Assembly (NCBI GenBank): GCA_036786445.1
Contig: DAIQRD010000049.1
Span: 1-16,684 of the forward strand
Length of the DNA: 16,684 bases
From: JAAZMF01 sp036786445
GTDB taxonomy: Bacteria > Bacillota > Limnochordia > DTU087
Direction of reading: 5' to 3'
Position numbers and translations under genes: made by a program. This document shows, one piece after another, positions 1-7,212 of this stretch. Position 1 is the first letter of the stretch. Every line of letters begins with the position of its first letter. The notes beneath the pieces were generated by a model. It was given only the letters and a program-made list of their open reading frames with translations. It ran no database searches and had not been told where the DNA came from.

Positions 1-95
1 AACCCAGACAGCCATTGCAGGCGCGTGCGCCTCCACGAAGTGCTTCAGCTACTCCGGCGGCGATGGCGCACGCGCCTGCAATGGCTGTCTGGGTT
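1..95. repeat. 31-bp perfect inverted repeat at the left edge
   Basis: Bases 1-31 are the exact reverse complement of bases 65-95, separated by a 33-base loop. The repeat lies inside the ADP-ribosylglycohydrolase gene. The arm at 65-95 encodes family-typical sequence, while the arm at 1-31 encodes an untypical tail. The simplest reading is a fold-back chimera or assembly artefact at a contig end, not a biological hairpin. Confidence 0.9.
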
Positions 96-625
96 CCATG
101 GGTGGGCAAGGAAGCATGCACTGCTAGATTTATGGCACGCTCGACATCACCAGGACAAACCAGACCTATGGGAGAGATTCTCATACCTGAGCCATTAGAT
201 GCCCCATGGACCATTTTCGAGCCAGCAGTTCCCACCTTGATCGGATCATGCCCGTCTATGAGCATTTGCAGTGAGGCTTTTGTTGTGGGGCCAAACATCG
301 GACTAATCTTCCAGATGTCGTTTTTCTTTGCCCATTCCGCAAAAATACGGCCGAAAAATCTTGCATCCTTGGGCTCGGTCTCATCTATCATGGCTTCGGC
401 AAACAGGAGAGTCATCATGGTATCATCGGTGATGCTTCCCGCTGTTACACCTTCGTGATAGGGGTTATCTGGAAATGCATCGTGAAAATCCGTCAGCGGT
501 CCATTGAACCGCTCCATGATCTGACCCTGAGTAAGGTCGTGACCCGGAAAACCGAGAGCATCTCCTACTGCTGAAGTTGCCAAAGAGCCTTCGACCTTCT
601 TTAACATTATCTGATACTGCACCAT
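1..625 (-). CDS. ADP-ribosylglycohydrolase family protein, 3' end missing
   Basis: This gene encodes the N-terminal 208 codons of an ADP-ribosylglycohydrolase (DraG/ARH fold). The family removes ADP-ribose from proteins or small molecules using two magnesium ions. What is seen: GDALG at residues 21-25 and the metal-binding TDDT at 66-69 within AGSITDDTMMTL. Further on come an NGSGMRISPIG stretch and a helix reading HGTQTAIAGACAIAAG, all in the order usual for the family. The start is ATG at 625, with AAGGAGG about seven bases upstream. It lies 17 bp after a GntR-type regulator on the same strand, so the two are probably co-transcribed. The frame stays open to base 1, but the last residues (RGGARACNGCLG) are read through an inverted repeat and are probably an assembly artefact. 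Real homology should be trusted only to about base 32. The substrate cannot be told from sequence; some relatives act on nucleosides or sugars. Family call confident. Confidence 0.88.
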   Translation of the reverse strand, partial: MVQYQIMLKKVEGSLATSAVGDALGFPGHDLTQGQIMERFNGPLTDFHDAFPDNPYHEGVTAGSITDDTMMTLLFAEAMIDETEPKDARFFGRIFAEWAKKNDIWKISPMFGPTTKASLQMLIDGHDPIKVGTAGSKMVHGASNGSGMRISPIGLVCPGDVERAINLAVHASLPTHGTQTAIAGACAIAAGVAEALRGGARACNGCLG

Positions 626-642
626 TTCATTTCCTCCTTGTT

Positions 643-1377
643 TTAGGGTCTTCGCACTATGTGAAAACCAATCAAATCGCTACGATAGAAAGCCCTTGAA
701 TACCAAAGTGCTTCACCGGTCGTTGTGTAGTGTGTCTGCTCCAAAAGCGTAAGGAGATGCTTCTTAGGTACCGAAAGCCTGTCTCCTATCAGGCTATCAG
801 CAAGATAGGGATACATGTATGTCACTGCCTGGCCTATCATCTGACCCTTTTCTTGAGTAAGGTACTCGAAAAGGGACTCCCCAAGTTTTTGGACGTCAGT
901 CTCGGTGAAATGCTTCGTAGGCACAAAGCTAATATCAAAACAGAATGGAACTTCGTTTGCAGTACGCACGCGCTCCACTACAGATATCTTTGTACCGACC
1001 TTTAAGTTCAGATGTTTAGCTACTAGAGTGTTAGCCTGTTCATACCGCCAGGACTTTAGAGAAGTACCCGGCTTCATCCCTGCATTTGTTATAATGCCAG
1101 TAACAGAATTGAGCGTTTCCAGCCCACCCTCGATTTTTGGCCGACTTGCGACTACCATGGTGCCTACTCGGCGTCTACGAGTAATATAGCTTTCCAACTC
1201 CAATCGCTGAAGGGCCTCACGTAGAGCTGTCCTGCTTACTCCCAACTGGGCAGCCAACTCTGTTTCAGGAGGCAGCTTCCCATCACTGAACTTACCTTGG
1301 GTGATGTATTCAAGCAGACTGTCATATGCACGCTCTGGCACTGAACGGCCATCTCCAACAGGTTCTATCACACTCAT
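643..1377 (-). CDS. GntR family transcriptional regulator, HutC/UTRA type
   Basis: This is a one-component transcription factor of 244 residues. Residues 13-75 form the winged helix-turn-helix, with the GntR signature LPPETELAAQLGVSRTALRE followed by the wing RRRRVGTMV. From about residue 95 the protein matches the UTRA ligand-binding fold of the HutC subfamily, including a PGT-type segment and a VERVRTANEVPF-type strand. UTRA domains bind small effectors such as sugars, amino acids or their derivatives. The chosen start is ATG at 1377, because AGGAGGG sits eight bases before it. A TTG ten codons upstream is open but its supposed site lies inside this ribosome binding site. The gene is followed after 17 bp by the ADP-ribosylglycohydrolase gene and is divergent from the M20 hydrolase gene, so it may control either or both. 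The effector is unknown and I found no clear operator in the 364-bp divergent region. Family call is firm. Confidence 0.9.
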   Translation of the reverse strand: MSVIEPVGDGRSVPERAYDSLLEYITQGKFSDGKLPPETELAAQLGVSRTALREALQRLELESYITRRRRVGTMVVASRPKIEGGLETLNSVTGIITNAGMKPGTSLKSWRYEQANTLVAKHLNLKVGTKISVVERVRTANEVPFCFDISFVPTKHFTETDVQKLGESLFEYLTQEKGQMIGQAVTYMYPYLADSLIGDRLSVPKKHLLTLLEQTHYTTTGEALWYSRAFYRSDLIGFHIVRRP

Positions 1378-1741
1378 GGTCTCTACCCTCCTCCGCCTTT
1401 CCGGCAATATGGCTCATTTCCTGAGCAGACCTAAGCTCCAATGGTCATACGTAATACTTATTCGCCAGCCTTGCAGGTTCTCCTTCTAGCCTGTGATTTT
1501 TCTCGCCTACCTGTATTTGCTTGTCCAGAATGGACCATTGCATAAAGGCCAGAACAAGTCTGGTGAAAACAATCCGTCCGTAGTAGGGGATACGCCAATA
1601 ATCGATGCAAAATATCTCAGGAGCATGGTAGTAATGAACGACCTCGGGAACGTGTGCATAAAATATCCCTTGCATTGCATATACTTCCATTGTATAATTG
1701 GGCACATAACATATTTCGAAGGTGAAGGGAGTCGTGTTGGA
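1378..1741. other. Divergent intergenic region between gntR-type and M20 genes
   Basis: This stretch of 364 bases holds the ribosome binding site of the regulator at its left end and the promoter and ribosome binding site of the M20 gene at its right end. Both strands have open frames here, but none has a ribosome binding site or a recognisable product. I see no clear palindromic operator and no convincing minus-strand promoter. Confidence 0.6.
1670..1698 (+). promoter_or_regulatory. Sigma-A type promoter of the M20 hydrolase gene
   Basis: A -35 box TTGCAT (1670-1675) is separated by exactly 17 bases from a perfect -10 box TATAAT (1693-1698). Transcription would start near 1705, leaving a leader of about 37 bases before ATG 1742. 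A second TTGCAT overlaps at 1675-1680 but is spaced too closely. Confidence 0.75.
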
Positions 1742-3376
1742 ATGGTCTCAAAGATGAAAGTCGCCATATTCCTCCTTATGCTAGTGGTGCTCGTTCCTGC
1801 AGTTCATGCCTCAGTACCCCAGATCGAGGTAGTCAAAGAAAGTGCACTTGGGTTTGCTGAGGCGAAAGCTGATCTTACGGAGGATATAGCAAAATCGTTG
1901 TGGGAATATGCAGAGATCGGTCTAGATGAGTACAAATCATATGTGAAGGTTCGGGATGTGTTGGCAGAGGCTGGTTTCGAGATCCATCAGGCAGCAGCTG
2001 GAATCCCAACTTGCCTTGTAGCCACTTGGGGTTCAGGATCGCCGGTGCTAGGAATCTATGAAGACATCGACGCTCTGCCGGGCATCGGCCATGGTTGCGG
2101 CCACAATTTGAACACTGCGGCCGGGGTTGTCGCGGCCATGTCCATCAAGAGTGCCATGGAAGCCCACTCTGTTCCCGGCACCATCAAAGTGTTCATCAAT
2201 CCCGCTGAAGAAGTGTGGGACGTCGCCCCGCTGGTAGCAGCGGCTGGTTTCTATGATGATGTAGATGTGCTGATCAGCACCCATGCTGCTTCTGACAACA
2301 CTTCGGAATTCGGTAGCACAATGGCCATGGATCACGTGGAATACAAATTCAAGGGTACACCTGCCCACGCGTCAGCTGCTCCGGAAAAAGGCGCCAGTGC
2401 CCTCGATGCCGTGGAACTCATGAATATTGCCGTGAATTTCCTCAGGGAGCATCTGATTCAGGAGATGCGCATCCACTACGTGATTACCGATGGAGGAGCC
2501 GCTCCCAACATCGTGCCGCCTACAGCCGCCAGCCGCTACTTTATCAGGGGGCCGAAATACCCCGATGTTACGTATGCCCGTGAGCGCATCGATAATTGTG
2601 CTAAGGCAGCAGCACTGGCCACAGGCACAGAACTGGAGATAGGCTTTAGCTCAGGGATCTACAACAAAGTACCAAATCAGGCATTGGCCCTCATGGCTAT
2701 CGAGGCCATTGAGCAAGTAGGGCCCACTGAGTTCGCCGCGGACGATCTAGCTGCCTTGGAAGCCCTGGGAGTGAAGGGCATGCCTACCAAAGAGGTGAAG
2801 CAGCCAACAGGTGGCCAAAGTTTCGGATCTAACCCCATTGGCGATGTCACGTGGAAAACACCCAGCACCACCATTAATGCCGCAACTTGGGTGCCTGGCA
2901 CAGCAGGGCATTCTGTAGAGTCGGCTCTACAGTCGGGATCGGTATATGGGTTCAAGGGCGCCGTAACTGCATCTAAGACCCTTGCACTACTAGGCCTGGA
3001 GATGTTGATGAACCCCGAATCCCTGGCCACAGTCAAAGCCGAATTTGAAGACAAAATGAAGGGAATGCCCGAATACGAAGGCAAGGCCATGATCCCGGCT
3101 CTAGCATATCCTGAGGCACCGGGAGTGATAGTCACTGCACCGAGTGAGGTCAAGCTCATCACAGCCGAGACCGCCTTTGTGGAAGCAGATGGTGATCAGA
3201 TCATCATAGCTACTGAAACCGACGTCGAGCTAGGCAGCTTTGCCGTAGCGGATGCCACTTCCCCGGAGCTAGGTTTCTCTCTGACTGACCCAGTATCAGC
3301 AGGTCAAAGGCTCAAAATTACCTACGTTACCGCCCATGGTGACACATGGTTTTACGGATACGTACACGCCAAATAG
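1742..3376 (+). CDS. Secreted M20 family metallo-amidohydrolase (AbgB/amidohydrolase-like) with C-terminal extension
   Basis: This is a predicted exported zinc-dependent amidohydrolase of 544 residues that should cleave an N-acyl or peptide-like amide bond. Residues 1-23 are a signal peptide: a short basic start, a hydrophobic core, then VHA before SVPQIE, with no lipobox cysteine. The M20 motifs follow in order: DIDALP (108-113), GHGCGHN (116-122, metal histidine), NPAEE (153-157, catalytic and metal glutamates), STH (179-181), and the dimerisation-domain stretch GTPAHASAAPEKG. Near the C-terminal half are GGAAPNIVP and GTAGHS. These match the aminobenzoyl-glutamate hydrolase/amidohydrolase branch more than carboxypeptidase G2. 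About 85 residues after the catalytic region form a beta-rich extension ending YGYVHAK, not usual in the cytoplasmic relatives. ATG 1742 was chosen because AGGGAG lies ten bases upstream and it opens directly into the signal peptide. The gene has its own promoter and terminator. The substrate is unknown. Confidence 0.9.
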   Translation: MVSKMKVAIFLLMLVVLVPAVHASVPQIEVVKESALGFAEAKADLTEDIAKSLWEYAEIGLDEYKSYVKVRDVLAEAGFEIHQAAAGIPTCLVATWGSGSPVLGIYEDIDALPGIGHGCGHNLNTAAGVVAAMSIKSAMEAHSVPGTIKVFINPAEEVWDVAPLVAAAGFYDDVDVLISTHAASDNTSEFGSTMAMDHVEYKFKGTPAHASAAPEKGASALDAVELMNIAVNFLREHLIQEMRIHYVITDGGAAPNIVPPTAASRYFIRGPKYPDVTYARERIDNCAKAAALATGTELEIGFSSGIYNKVPNQALALMAIEAIEQVGPTEFAADDLAALEALGVKGMPTKEVKQPTGGQSFGSNPIGDVTWKTPSTTINAATWVPGTAGHSVESALQSGSVYGFKGAVTASKTLALLGLEMLMNPESLATVKAEFEDKMKGMPEYEGKAMIPALAYPEAPGVIVTAPSEVKLITAETAFVEADGDQIIIATETDVELGSFAVADATSPELGFSLTDPVSAGQRLKITYVTAHGDTWFYGYVHAK

Positions 3377-3393
3377 ACTATAGCAGCCATACA

Positions 3394-3445
3394 AAGGGCG
3401 GGCACTACCCACGGATTACGGAACGTGGATATGCCCGCCTTGTTT
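3394..3445. terminator. Stem-loop terminator after the M20 gene
   Basis: GGCGGGCA (3397-3404) pairs with TGCCCGCC (3432-3439), extended by a G-T and an A-T pair. An inner stem CCACG/CGTGG stacks in the loop. A TTGTTT run follows on the plus strand. It lies between two convergent genes and could serve both, though the T-tract favours the plus strand. Confidence 0.7.
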
Positions 3446-3489
3446 AATCAGCATGATGTGAGGATGTGGATCCCTATACAACCACCGTA

Positions 3490-4500
3490 TTATTGGAGTT
3501 GATGGCCCCCGCCTTGGTACACTTGGTCGCCAACATATACAGTGACGGTGGTTGGGAACGCCTCACCGCTCATGGTATCGTTATATGGTGTCTCTTGAAC
3601 GACTGCCCTAAGATCTACTACTTCTGTTTGTGCAGAATAAGTCTTGCTCCCTGTCTGTGGATCGACCTCTACCTCGGAAACAGGGGCCACTATCTTGAGC
3701 GTTCCGTAGTCCCCGGTGAAGGCGAGGGTCTCATTTTCCCGTATCTCCAGGACCCAGCCAGGTTCCTGCCCTAGGGCCCGAAAGTCGATTCCAGTCCGCC
3801 TGGCTTTCTCCCATGGGGTAAGAGACTCTTCAATCAAATAGGTTTGGTATCTGTCGCCACCCACTTCGATGAATGCTTCATCGCCTTTATTCCAAAAAGT
3901 TGTTGAGCCATCGGTATATTTCGCACCTGATGCTGCTCGCACCTCCGGTAGGATCACCATACCACTATCCGGTAAGATCAGATGCACCCTTCCATCTCCG
4001 AAGTATGCAGTAAACTGGGTATCGTCAGCTTGGAAAATATGACCCGGCAGCATACTGATCTGCTGCTTAGAGCCTTCTTTAGACAGCAGTATCTCCATCT
4101 CCTGGGCATTATCGAAATCAGTAATCGGAAAAGGTTCAACAGTAGTCCACAGCGTCTCTCCATCAGGGCTCTTGATCACAGCCCGAATTGCGTAATCCCG
4201 CTCAGGCTGAATAGCGTCAGGCTCATACTCTAGAGCAAAAGGTATGGGCACTTGCCCTGAAGGCTCGATTATCTCCTCAGCTATGATGAGATATTCCTCG
4301 CTGCTGACCTCCACCAATGTGACGGTAACATTACTTCCAGGTGGCAATGCCATACGCTCTCTATAACTTACTGTCCCGGCTAGTTGCCGGAGCTCTGTAC
4401 TCTTGGAGCGATTGTCTGCCATGGTATAAGCACTGAGCAAGAGCACAAACAAGGCCGCCGCAAACAAGCGAAAACCTATGGTGCTGCGTTTTCTGATCAT
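3490..4500 (-). CDS. Exported YbaY-like / MliC-like / COG3650-like multidomain protein without cysteines
   Basis: The product has 336 residues and a signal peptide (residues 1-28, ending TMA) with no lipobox. Residues 37-130 resemble the YbaY/YscW-type domain: an LAGTVSYRERMALPPGSNV start, then VPIPFALEYEPDAIQPERDYAIRA as separate strands. Residues 158-221 resemble MliC, the lysozyme-inhibitor fold, with LILPDSG, ASGAKYTDGS and FWNKGDEAFIE. Residues 236-334 resemble the COG3650-type domain, with DFRALGQEPGW and MSGEAFPTTVTV. In those last two families cysteines usually form disulfides; here the whole protein has no cysteine. The start is ATG 4500, with AGGAG nine bases upstream. It is convergent with the M20 gene and divergent from the coat-protein gene. 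In diderms such proteins sit in the periplasm or outer membrane. An envelope role, perhaps lysozyme resistance, is inferred. Domain calls are by motif memory only. Confidence 0.75.
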   Translation of the reverse strand: MIRKRSTIGFRLFAAALFVLLLSAYTMADNRSKSTELRQLAGTVSYRERMALPPGSNVTVTLVEVSSEEYLIIAEEIIEPSGQVPIPFALEYEPDAIQPERDYAIRAVIKSPDGETLWTTVEPFPITDFDNAQEMEILLSKEGSKQQISMLPGHIFQADDTQFTAYFGDGRVHLILPDSGMVILPEVRAASGAKYTDGSTTFWNKGDEAFIEVGGDRYQTYLIEESLTPWEKARRTGIDFRALGQEPGWVLEIRENETLAFTGDYGTLKIVAPVSEVEVDPQTGSKTYSAQTEVVDLRAVVQETPYNDTMSGEAFPTTVTVYVGDQVYQGGGHQLQ

Positions 4501-4740
4501 ATCATCTCACTCCTCGGTTTCAACTATATAGAAGCACTGATGATTCCGCAACAAATCACGCCTGTTAGTATCTGCTCAGGTGTGCAGCAGTTGTCAAAGG
4601 TGTTTGCCCAATCCAATGATGCCGCGCCTATCCAACTCGGCTTGGCCGCCGATTACTGCGCCAAAGACATTGAGTCCTGGGAATGGGGATGGCCGTATAA
4701 GTACCTTCATCTCCAGGAAATACTTAGTCTGGAGGTGAAC

Positions 4741-5208
4741 ATGATGACACTACAACTAACCCAGAAGGAAAGAATGCTACTACAAGACCAATTGAGCCAT
4801 GAGGAAGCCTGCATCAAAAAGTATGGTAGTTACGCACAACAGGCACAGGACCCAAGACTGCAACAGCTATTTACCCAGCATCAGCAACACGAGCAGCAGC
4901 ACCACAATACCATCAACCAACTGCTGCAAGGTGTAGTACCCAATGTGGCAGCCGGTGGGCAAAGCCAAAAGCCGCAACAGCTCCAGGCTCAGCCCATGGG
5001 AGTGCAAGTCAACCAGACAGATGATTTCATGTGCCACGATCTATTGATGACGGAGAAATACGTTTCCGGTACCTATGACACGGTGATCTTTGAGTCTACC
5101 AGCCCAGCACTGCGCCAAGTTCTGCAGCATATTCAAAAGGAAGAACAACAACATGGCGAAGATCTCTTCAGTTACATGCAGCAGCAGGGCATGTATGGCG
5201 TTCAGTAG
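4741..5208 (+). CDS. CotF-like spore coat protein
   Basis: This gene encodes a 155-residue helical, ferritin-like protein of the CotF spore coat family. Residues 5-60 form a first helical pair rich in glutamine and histidine (LTQKERMLLQDQLSHEEA, then HQQHEQQHH). A glutamine-rich linker follows. From about residue 100 comes the CotF core: a D-hydrophobic-L stretch with TEKYVSGTYDTVIFES, then SPALRQVLQHI, EEQQHGEDLFSYMQQQGMY. That last pattern, ending in a histidine helix and a Y-M-x-x-x-G-x-Y tail, is the best diagnostic. The start is ATG 4741, because a perfect GGAGGTGA (4731-4738) sits directly before it; the frame is open further upstream without support. Coat proteins of this kind are made in the mother cell, but I found no clear SigE or SigK promoter in 4501-4740. 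The gene stands alone, transcribed away from the YbaY/MliC-like gene. It is the main evidence that the organism sporulates. Confidence 0.85.
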   Translation: MMTLQLTQKERMLLQDQLSHEEACIKKYGSYAQQAQDPRLQQLFTQHQQHEQQHHNTINQLLQGVVPNVAAGGQSQKPQQLQAQPMGVQVNQTDDFMCHDLLMTEKYVSGTYDTVIFESTSPALRQVLQHIQKEEQQHGEDLFSYMQQQGMYGVQ

Positions 5209-5238
5209 ATTGGATATTTGACCGACATGCTAGAAATA

Positions 5239-5279
5239 GCGGCTTGATGGCTCACATACCCAAAGCGTCATTAGGCCGC
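5239..5279. terminator. Stem-loop between convergent genes
   Basis: GCGGCTTGATG (5239-5249) pairs with CATTAGGCCGC (5269-5279) as 11 pairs including two G-T wobbles, with a 19-base loop. It lies downstream of the coat-protein gene and facing the Gfo/Idh gene end. No T-tract follows, so a terminator role is possible but weakly supported. The rest of 5280-5419 shows nothing recognisable. Confidence 0.4.
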
Positions 5280-5419
5280 TCCCTCAGCCTCGGCCAGTGC
5301 CTTCCTATGGGCAGGAGCTATGATTCCGCAGCTGACAATTCCCCATCGCAGGTCTCCTTGATGCATTATCACTCTCGTCTCTATCATTGGGCAATAGACT
5401 AATCCAATCGATTCCCGAG

Positions 5420-6280
5420 CTAAACTGCGGCTTCCTCGACAGCAGCAACCACCGAGTGTAATACCCGAATTGGATCCAGCAATTGGTCGTAAGTAAGAGG
5501 CATCCTTCCAGTTCTCATCATTTCCACGAACACTCTAAACCCATTGGCATAGCAAGACGAAAGATCGATGGGCACAGATTCCCATCCTTCCGTACCATAG
5601 GCTACTACATGAAACGCGTAAGCTGCATTGCCCAACAGATTGAGATTGATGAGAGCACCAGATTCGTATTCTACAGTAGCTATACAGTTGACTCCAACCA
5701 TTCGGCCGGTTACGTTCTTAACAGAATGACCGAAGACAGCCAGCATGGTTTCGATCGCATGGGTACCATAGAAAAATGGCCCCCCGTATTGACTGAGAAA
5801 ATCGCAAGGACCCGTGGACACCCCAGCAACTAAGGTGCCCAGATTCTCTAGCCTATCCTGAAGCCCCTTAACTTGATCAGCATAGCGCAAAGTAGAATAA
5901 GAGGTCAAAAGGGTGTTATGCTCCTTCGCCGCATCGATCATCTGATGGCAATCATCCAATGATATGGCAAGAGGCTTATCCACAAATGTAGGGATACCAG
6001 CCTCAATAAAGGGCAGGGCCAATCCGGCATGTTTACCCCCGTGCCGAGCTGTGATCATTACAGCATCAATCTGGCCTAACATATCAGCAGGGTGGTCCAC
6101 AACATGGGGCACAACGCCCTCTTTAGCAGTAGCTAATGCTTGCTCCCGATCCTCACCATACAGCATTGTCACTGCTACACCGTCAACCCGTGGACCAGAG
6201 CTGGAGTTGTCTAGGTTGGCTAGTTCTGAAAACTTAAGTGCGTGGGAGTTCTCTGACCCGACTATCCCAATGTGTATCAT
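5420..6280 (-). CDS. Gfo/Idh/MocA family NAD(P)-dependent oxidoreductase
   Basis: This is a predicted cytoplasmic dehydrogenase of 286 residues that would oxidise a hydroxyl of a sugar, inositol or related compound with NAD(P). The N-terminus MIHIGIVGSENSHA is a Rossmann start, with S-E-N replacing the more usual glycines of GxGxxG. The family's lysine motif appears as DKP at residues 101-103 in TFVDKPLAISLDDC. A histidine at about 172 (FYGTHAIETM) fits the catalytic position of the C-terminal domain. At 286 residues it is short for a family that usually runs 330-400, so the C-terminal sheet may be reduced. The start is ATG 6280, with AAGGGAG about eight bases before it; a TTG six codons upstream would place that site inside the gene. 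It stands alone, convergent with the coat-protein gene, and no neighbour suggests its substrate. Confidence 0.85.
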   Translation of the reverse strand: MIHIGIVGSENSHALKFSELANLDNSSSGPRVDGVAVTMLYGEDREQALATAKEGVVPHVVDHPADMLGQIDAVMITARHGGKHAGLALPFIEAGIPTFVDKPLAISLDDCHQMIDAAKEHNTLLTSYSTLRYADQVKGLQDRLENLGTLVAGVSTGPCDFLSQYGGPFFYGTHAIETMLAVFGHSVKNVTGRMVGVNCIATVEYESGALINLNLLGNAAYAFHVVAYGTEGWESVPIDLSSCYANGFRVFVEMMRTGRMPLTYDQLLDPIRVLHSVVAAVEEAAV

Positions 6281-6519
6281 GCAATCCGCTCCCTTCAATG
6301 CTGCTATTCTACTGCGGTTAGCAGACGCTTCAGGACTATTTGCCTAGAGTGCGCCTTTCCCCAATCAATCTTTCAAGAAAGCCTGCGTTAGACCTGCAGC
6401 CGATTATGCGAATCTGGAGTTCCACTAAAACCAACCAACACAATGGGATCTCACTCACTTACCCCAAATTCGTGCCCTGCATATCATGTGAATAGTTGTG
6501 GCCATGAAGGAGGGAGACA

Positions 6520-6801
6520 ATGCGACTTTTTGAAGCGGTAAAAACCATCGTATTCTTCTTGTATTTCTTCATCCAGATGGTGGAAGAGCCGGGCCATGGA
6601 GAGGAAAAACGGCAAAAGGTTATTGAGTATATGCAAGAAAGCCTTGATCTTTTGGGGCAGCGATTGGGATTAGCAGGCTGGCTGATCTCACTACTCAAGC
6701 GAGAGGAATTGCTGGGACTTCTCGTCGATATTGTTGTGCGATTCTTCAACCAGATCGGTTTTTTCCAGAAGGGGCAGAGCCCCTCACCAGCCACAGCATA
6801 G
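6520..6801 (+). CDS. Small protein of unknown function, part of a repeated module
   Basis: This ORF encodes 93 residues that I do not recognise. It has a strong ribosome binding site (AAGGAGGGAG, 6507-6516) a few bases before ATG 6520, which supports real translation. The N-terminus has a hydrophobic stretch (TIVFFLYFFIQMV, residues 9-21) that could be a membrane anchor or uncleaved signal. It is followed by a charged segment (EEPGHGEEKRQKV) and amphipathic leucine-rich helices to about residue 78. The C-terminal tail is low-complexity (QKGQSPSPATA). An eroded copy of this gene, lacking its middle, lies at 16417-16507, so the gene belongs to a repeated segment. It precedes a second small ORF on the same strand. 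The 239 bases upstream (6281-6519) hold no gene and no convincing promoter. No function is proposed. Confidence 0.55.
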   Translation: MRLFEAVKTIVFFLYFFIQMVEEPGHGEEKRQKVIEYMQESLDLLGQRLGLAGWLISLLKREELLGLLVDIVVRFFNQIGFFQKGQSPSPATA

Positions 6802-7212
6802 CGGAGGATATCTACGATGTTTTGGTGTCTTTCTTGCGAAAGGAAGATATCGAGAGACTAACGGAGACTAAACAGGAAGAACCGGTTTTCTGGAAGGGCA
6901 GGTATTGGACAGGATCAAAGTATCATGCCTTTCAAGAAGCGCTGAATCGTTCCCAAGGGCAATGGGCAGAGGCCGATAAGCGTCTCAAGGAGCGGTATCT
7001 AGGGGATATATCTATCCGATTCGAGGATATGCAGGATGGGCCATAGATTCCACCCCTACAAGCCAAAGGTGGGCAGTCTCAAAGGCTGCCCTTTTTCCAC
7101 AAGGTACCGAGCTCAATGGTGAGACCAGGAAAATCCGTATGGGTGAAAGCTTCACTTCCCTCGGCGCCGCTGCGTACGGCGTATTCACCGGTATCCAAAA
7201 GCGCAAAAGCTT
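6580..7212. repeat. Repeat module, copy A (partner at 16417-16684)
   Basis: Three blocks are shared in the same order with 16417-16684: part of the 93-residue gene start (6580-6615), its 3' end (6751-6798), and the Uma2 tail (from about 7079). The second copy lacks 6616-6750 and most of 6799-7078. The final 55 bases of the shared part (7158-7212) are identical to 16630-16684. Confidence 0.8.
6817..7046 (+). pseudogene. Small unknown ORF with probable one-base frameshift near its start
   Basis: A frame from 6822 to the TAG at 7046 encodes about 74 residues (VSFLRKEDIERLTETKQ, then FWKGRYWTGSKYHAFQEAL), charged and helical, with no family I recognise. It has no well-placed start of its own: TTG 6822 is 14 bases from the nearest GGAGG (6803-6807). 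That GGAGG is ideally placed, nine bases before ATG 6817, but ATG 6817 reads only 14 codons to a stop. One extra T in the TTTT run at 6820-6823 would join ATG 6817 to the long frame as MFLVSFLRKED. The gene therefore looks broken by a one-base loss, or the base is a sequencing or assembly error. It follows the 93-residue gene by 15 bases. No counterpart exists in the second copy of the module. Confidence 0.45.

Noticed and set aside
15..458. Plus-strand open frame of 147 codons
   Set aside because: It is the antisense shadow of the ADP-ribosylglycohydrolase gene, has no ribosome binding site and reads through the artefactual inverted repeat.
1378..1407. Earlier TTG start for the GntR-type regulator
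   Set aside because: The AGGAGGG ribosome binding site lies inside that extension and is well placed for ATG 1377.
1493..1741. N-terminal extension of the M20 protein by 83 residues
   Set aside because: It would place residues before a clear signal peptide and cross the promoter at 1670-1698.
4384..4740. Upstream extension of the coat-protein frame
   Set aside because: It overlaps the divergent YbaY/MliC-like gene and its sequence is unlike CotF; GGAGGTGA precedes ATG 4741.
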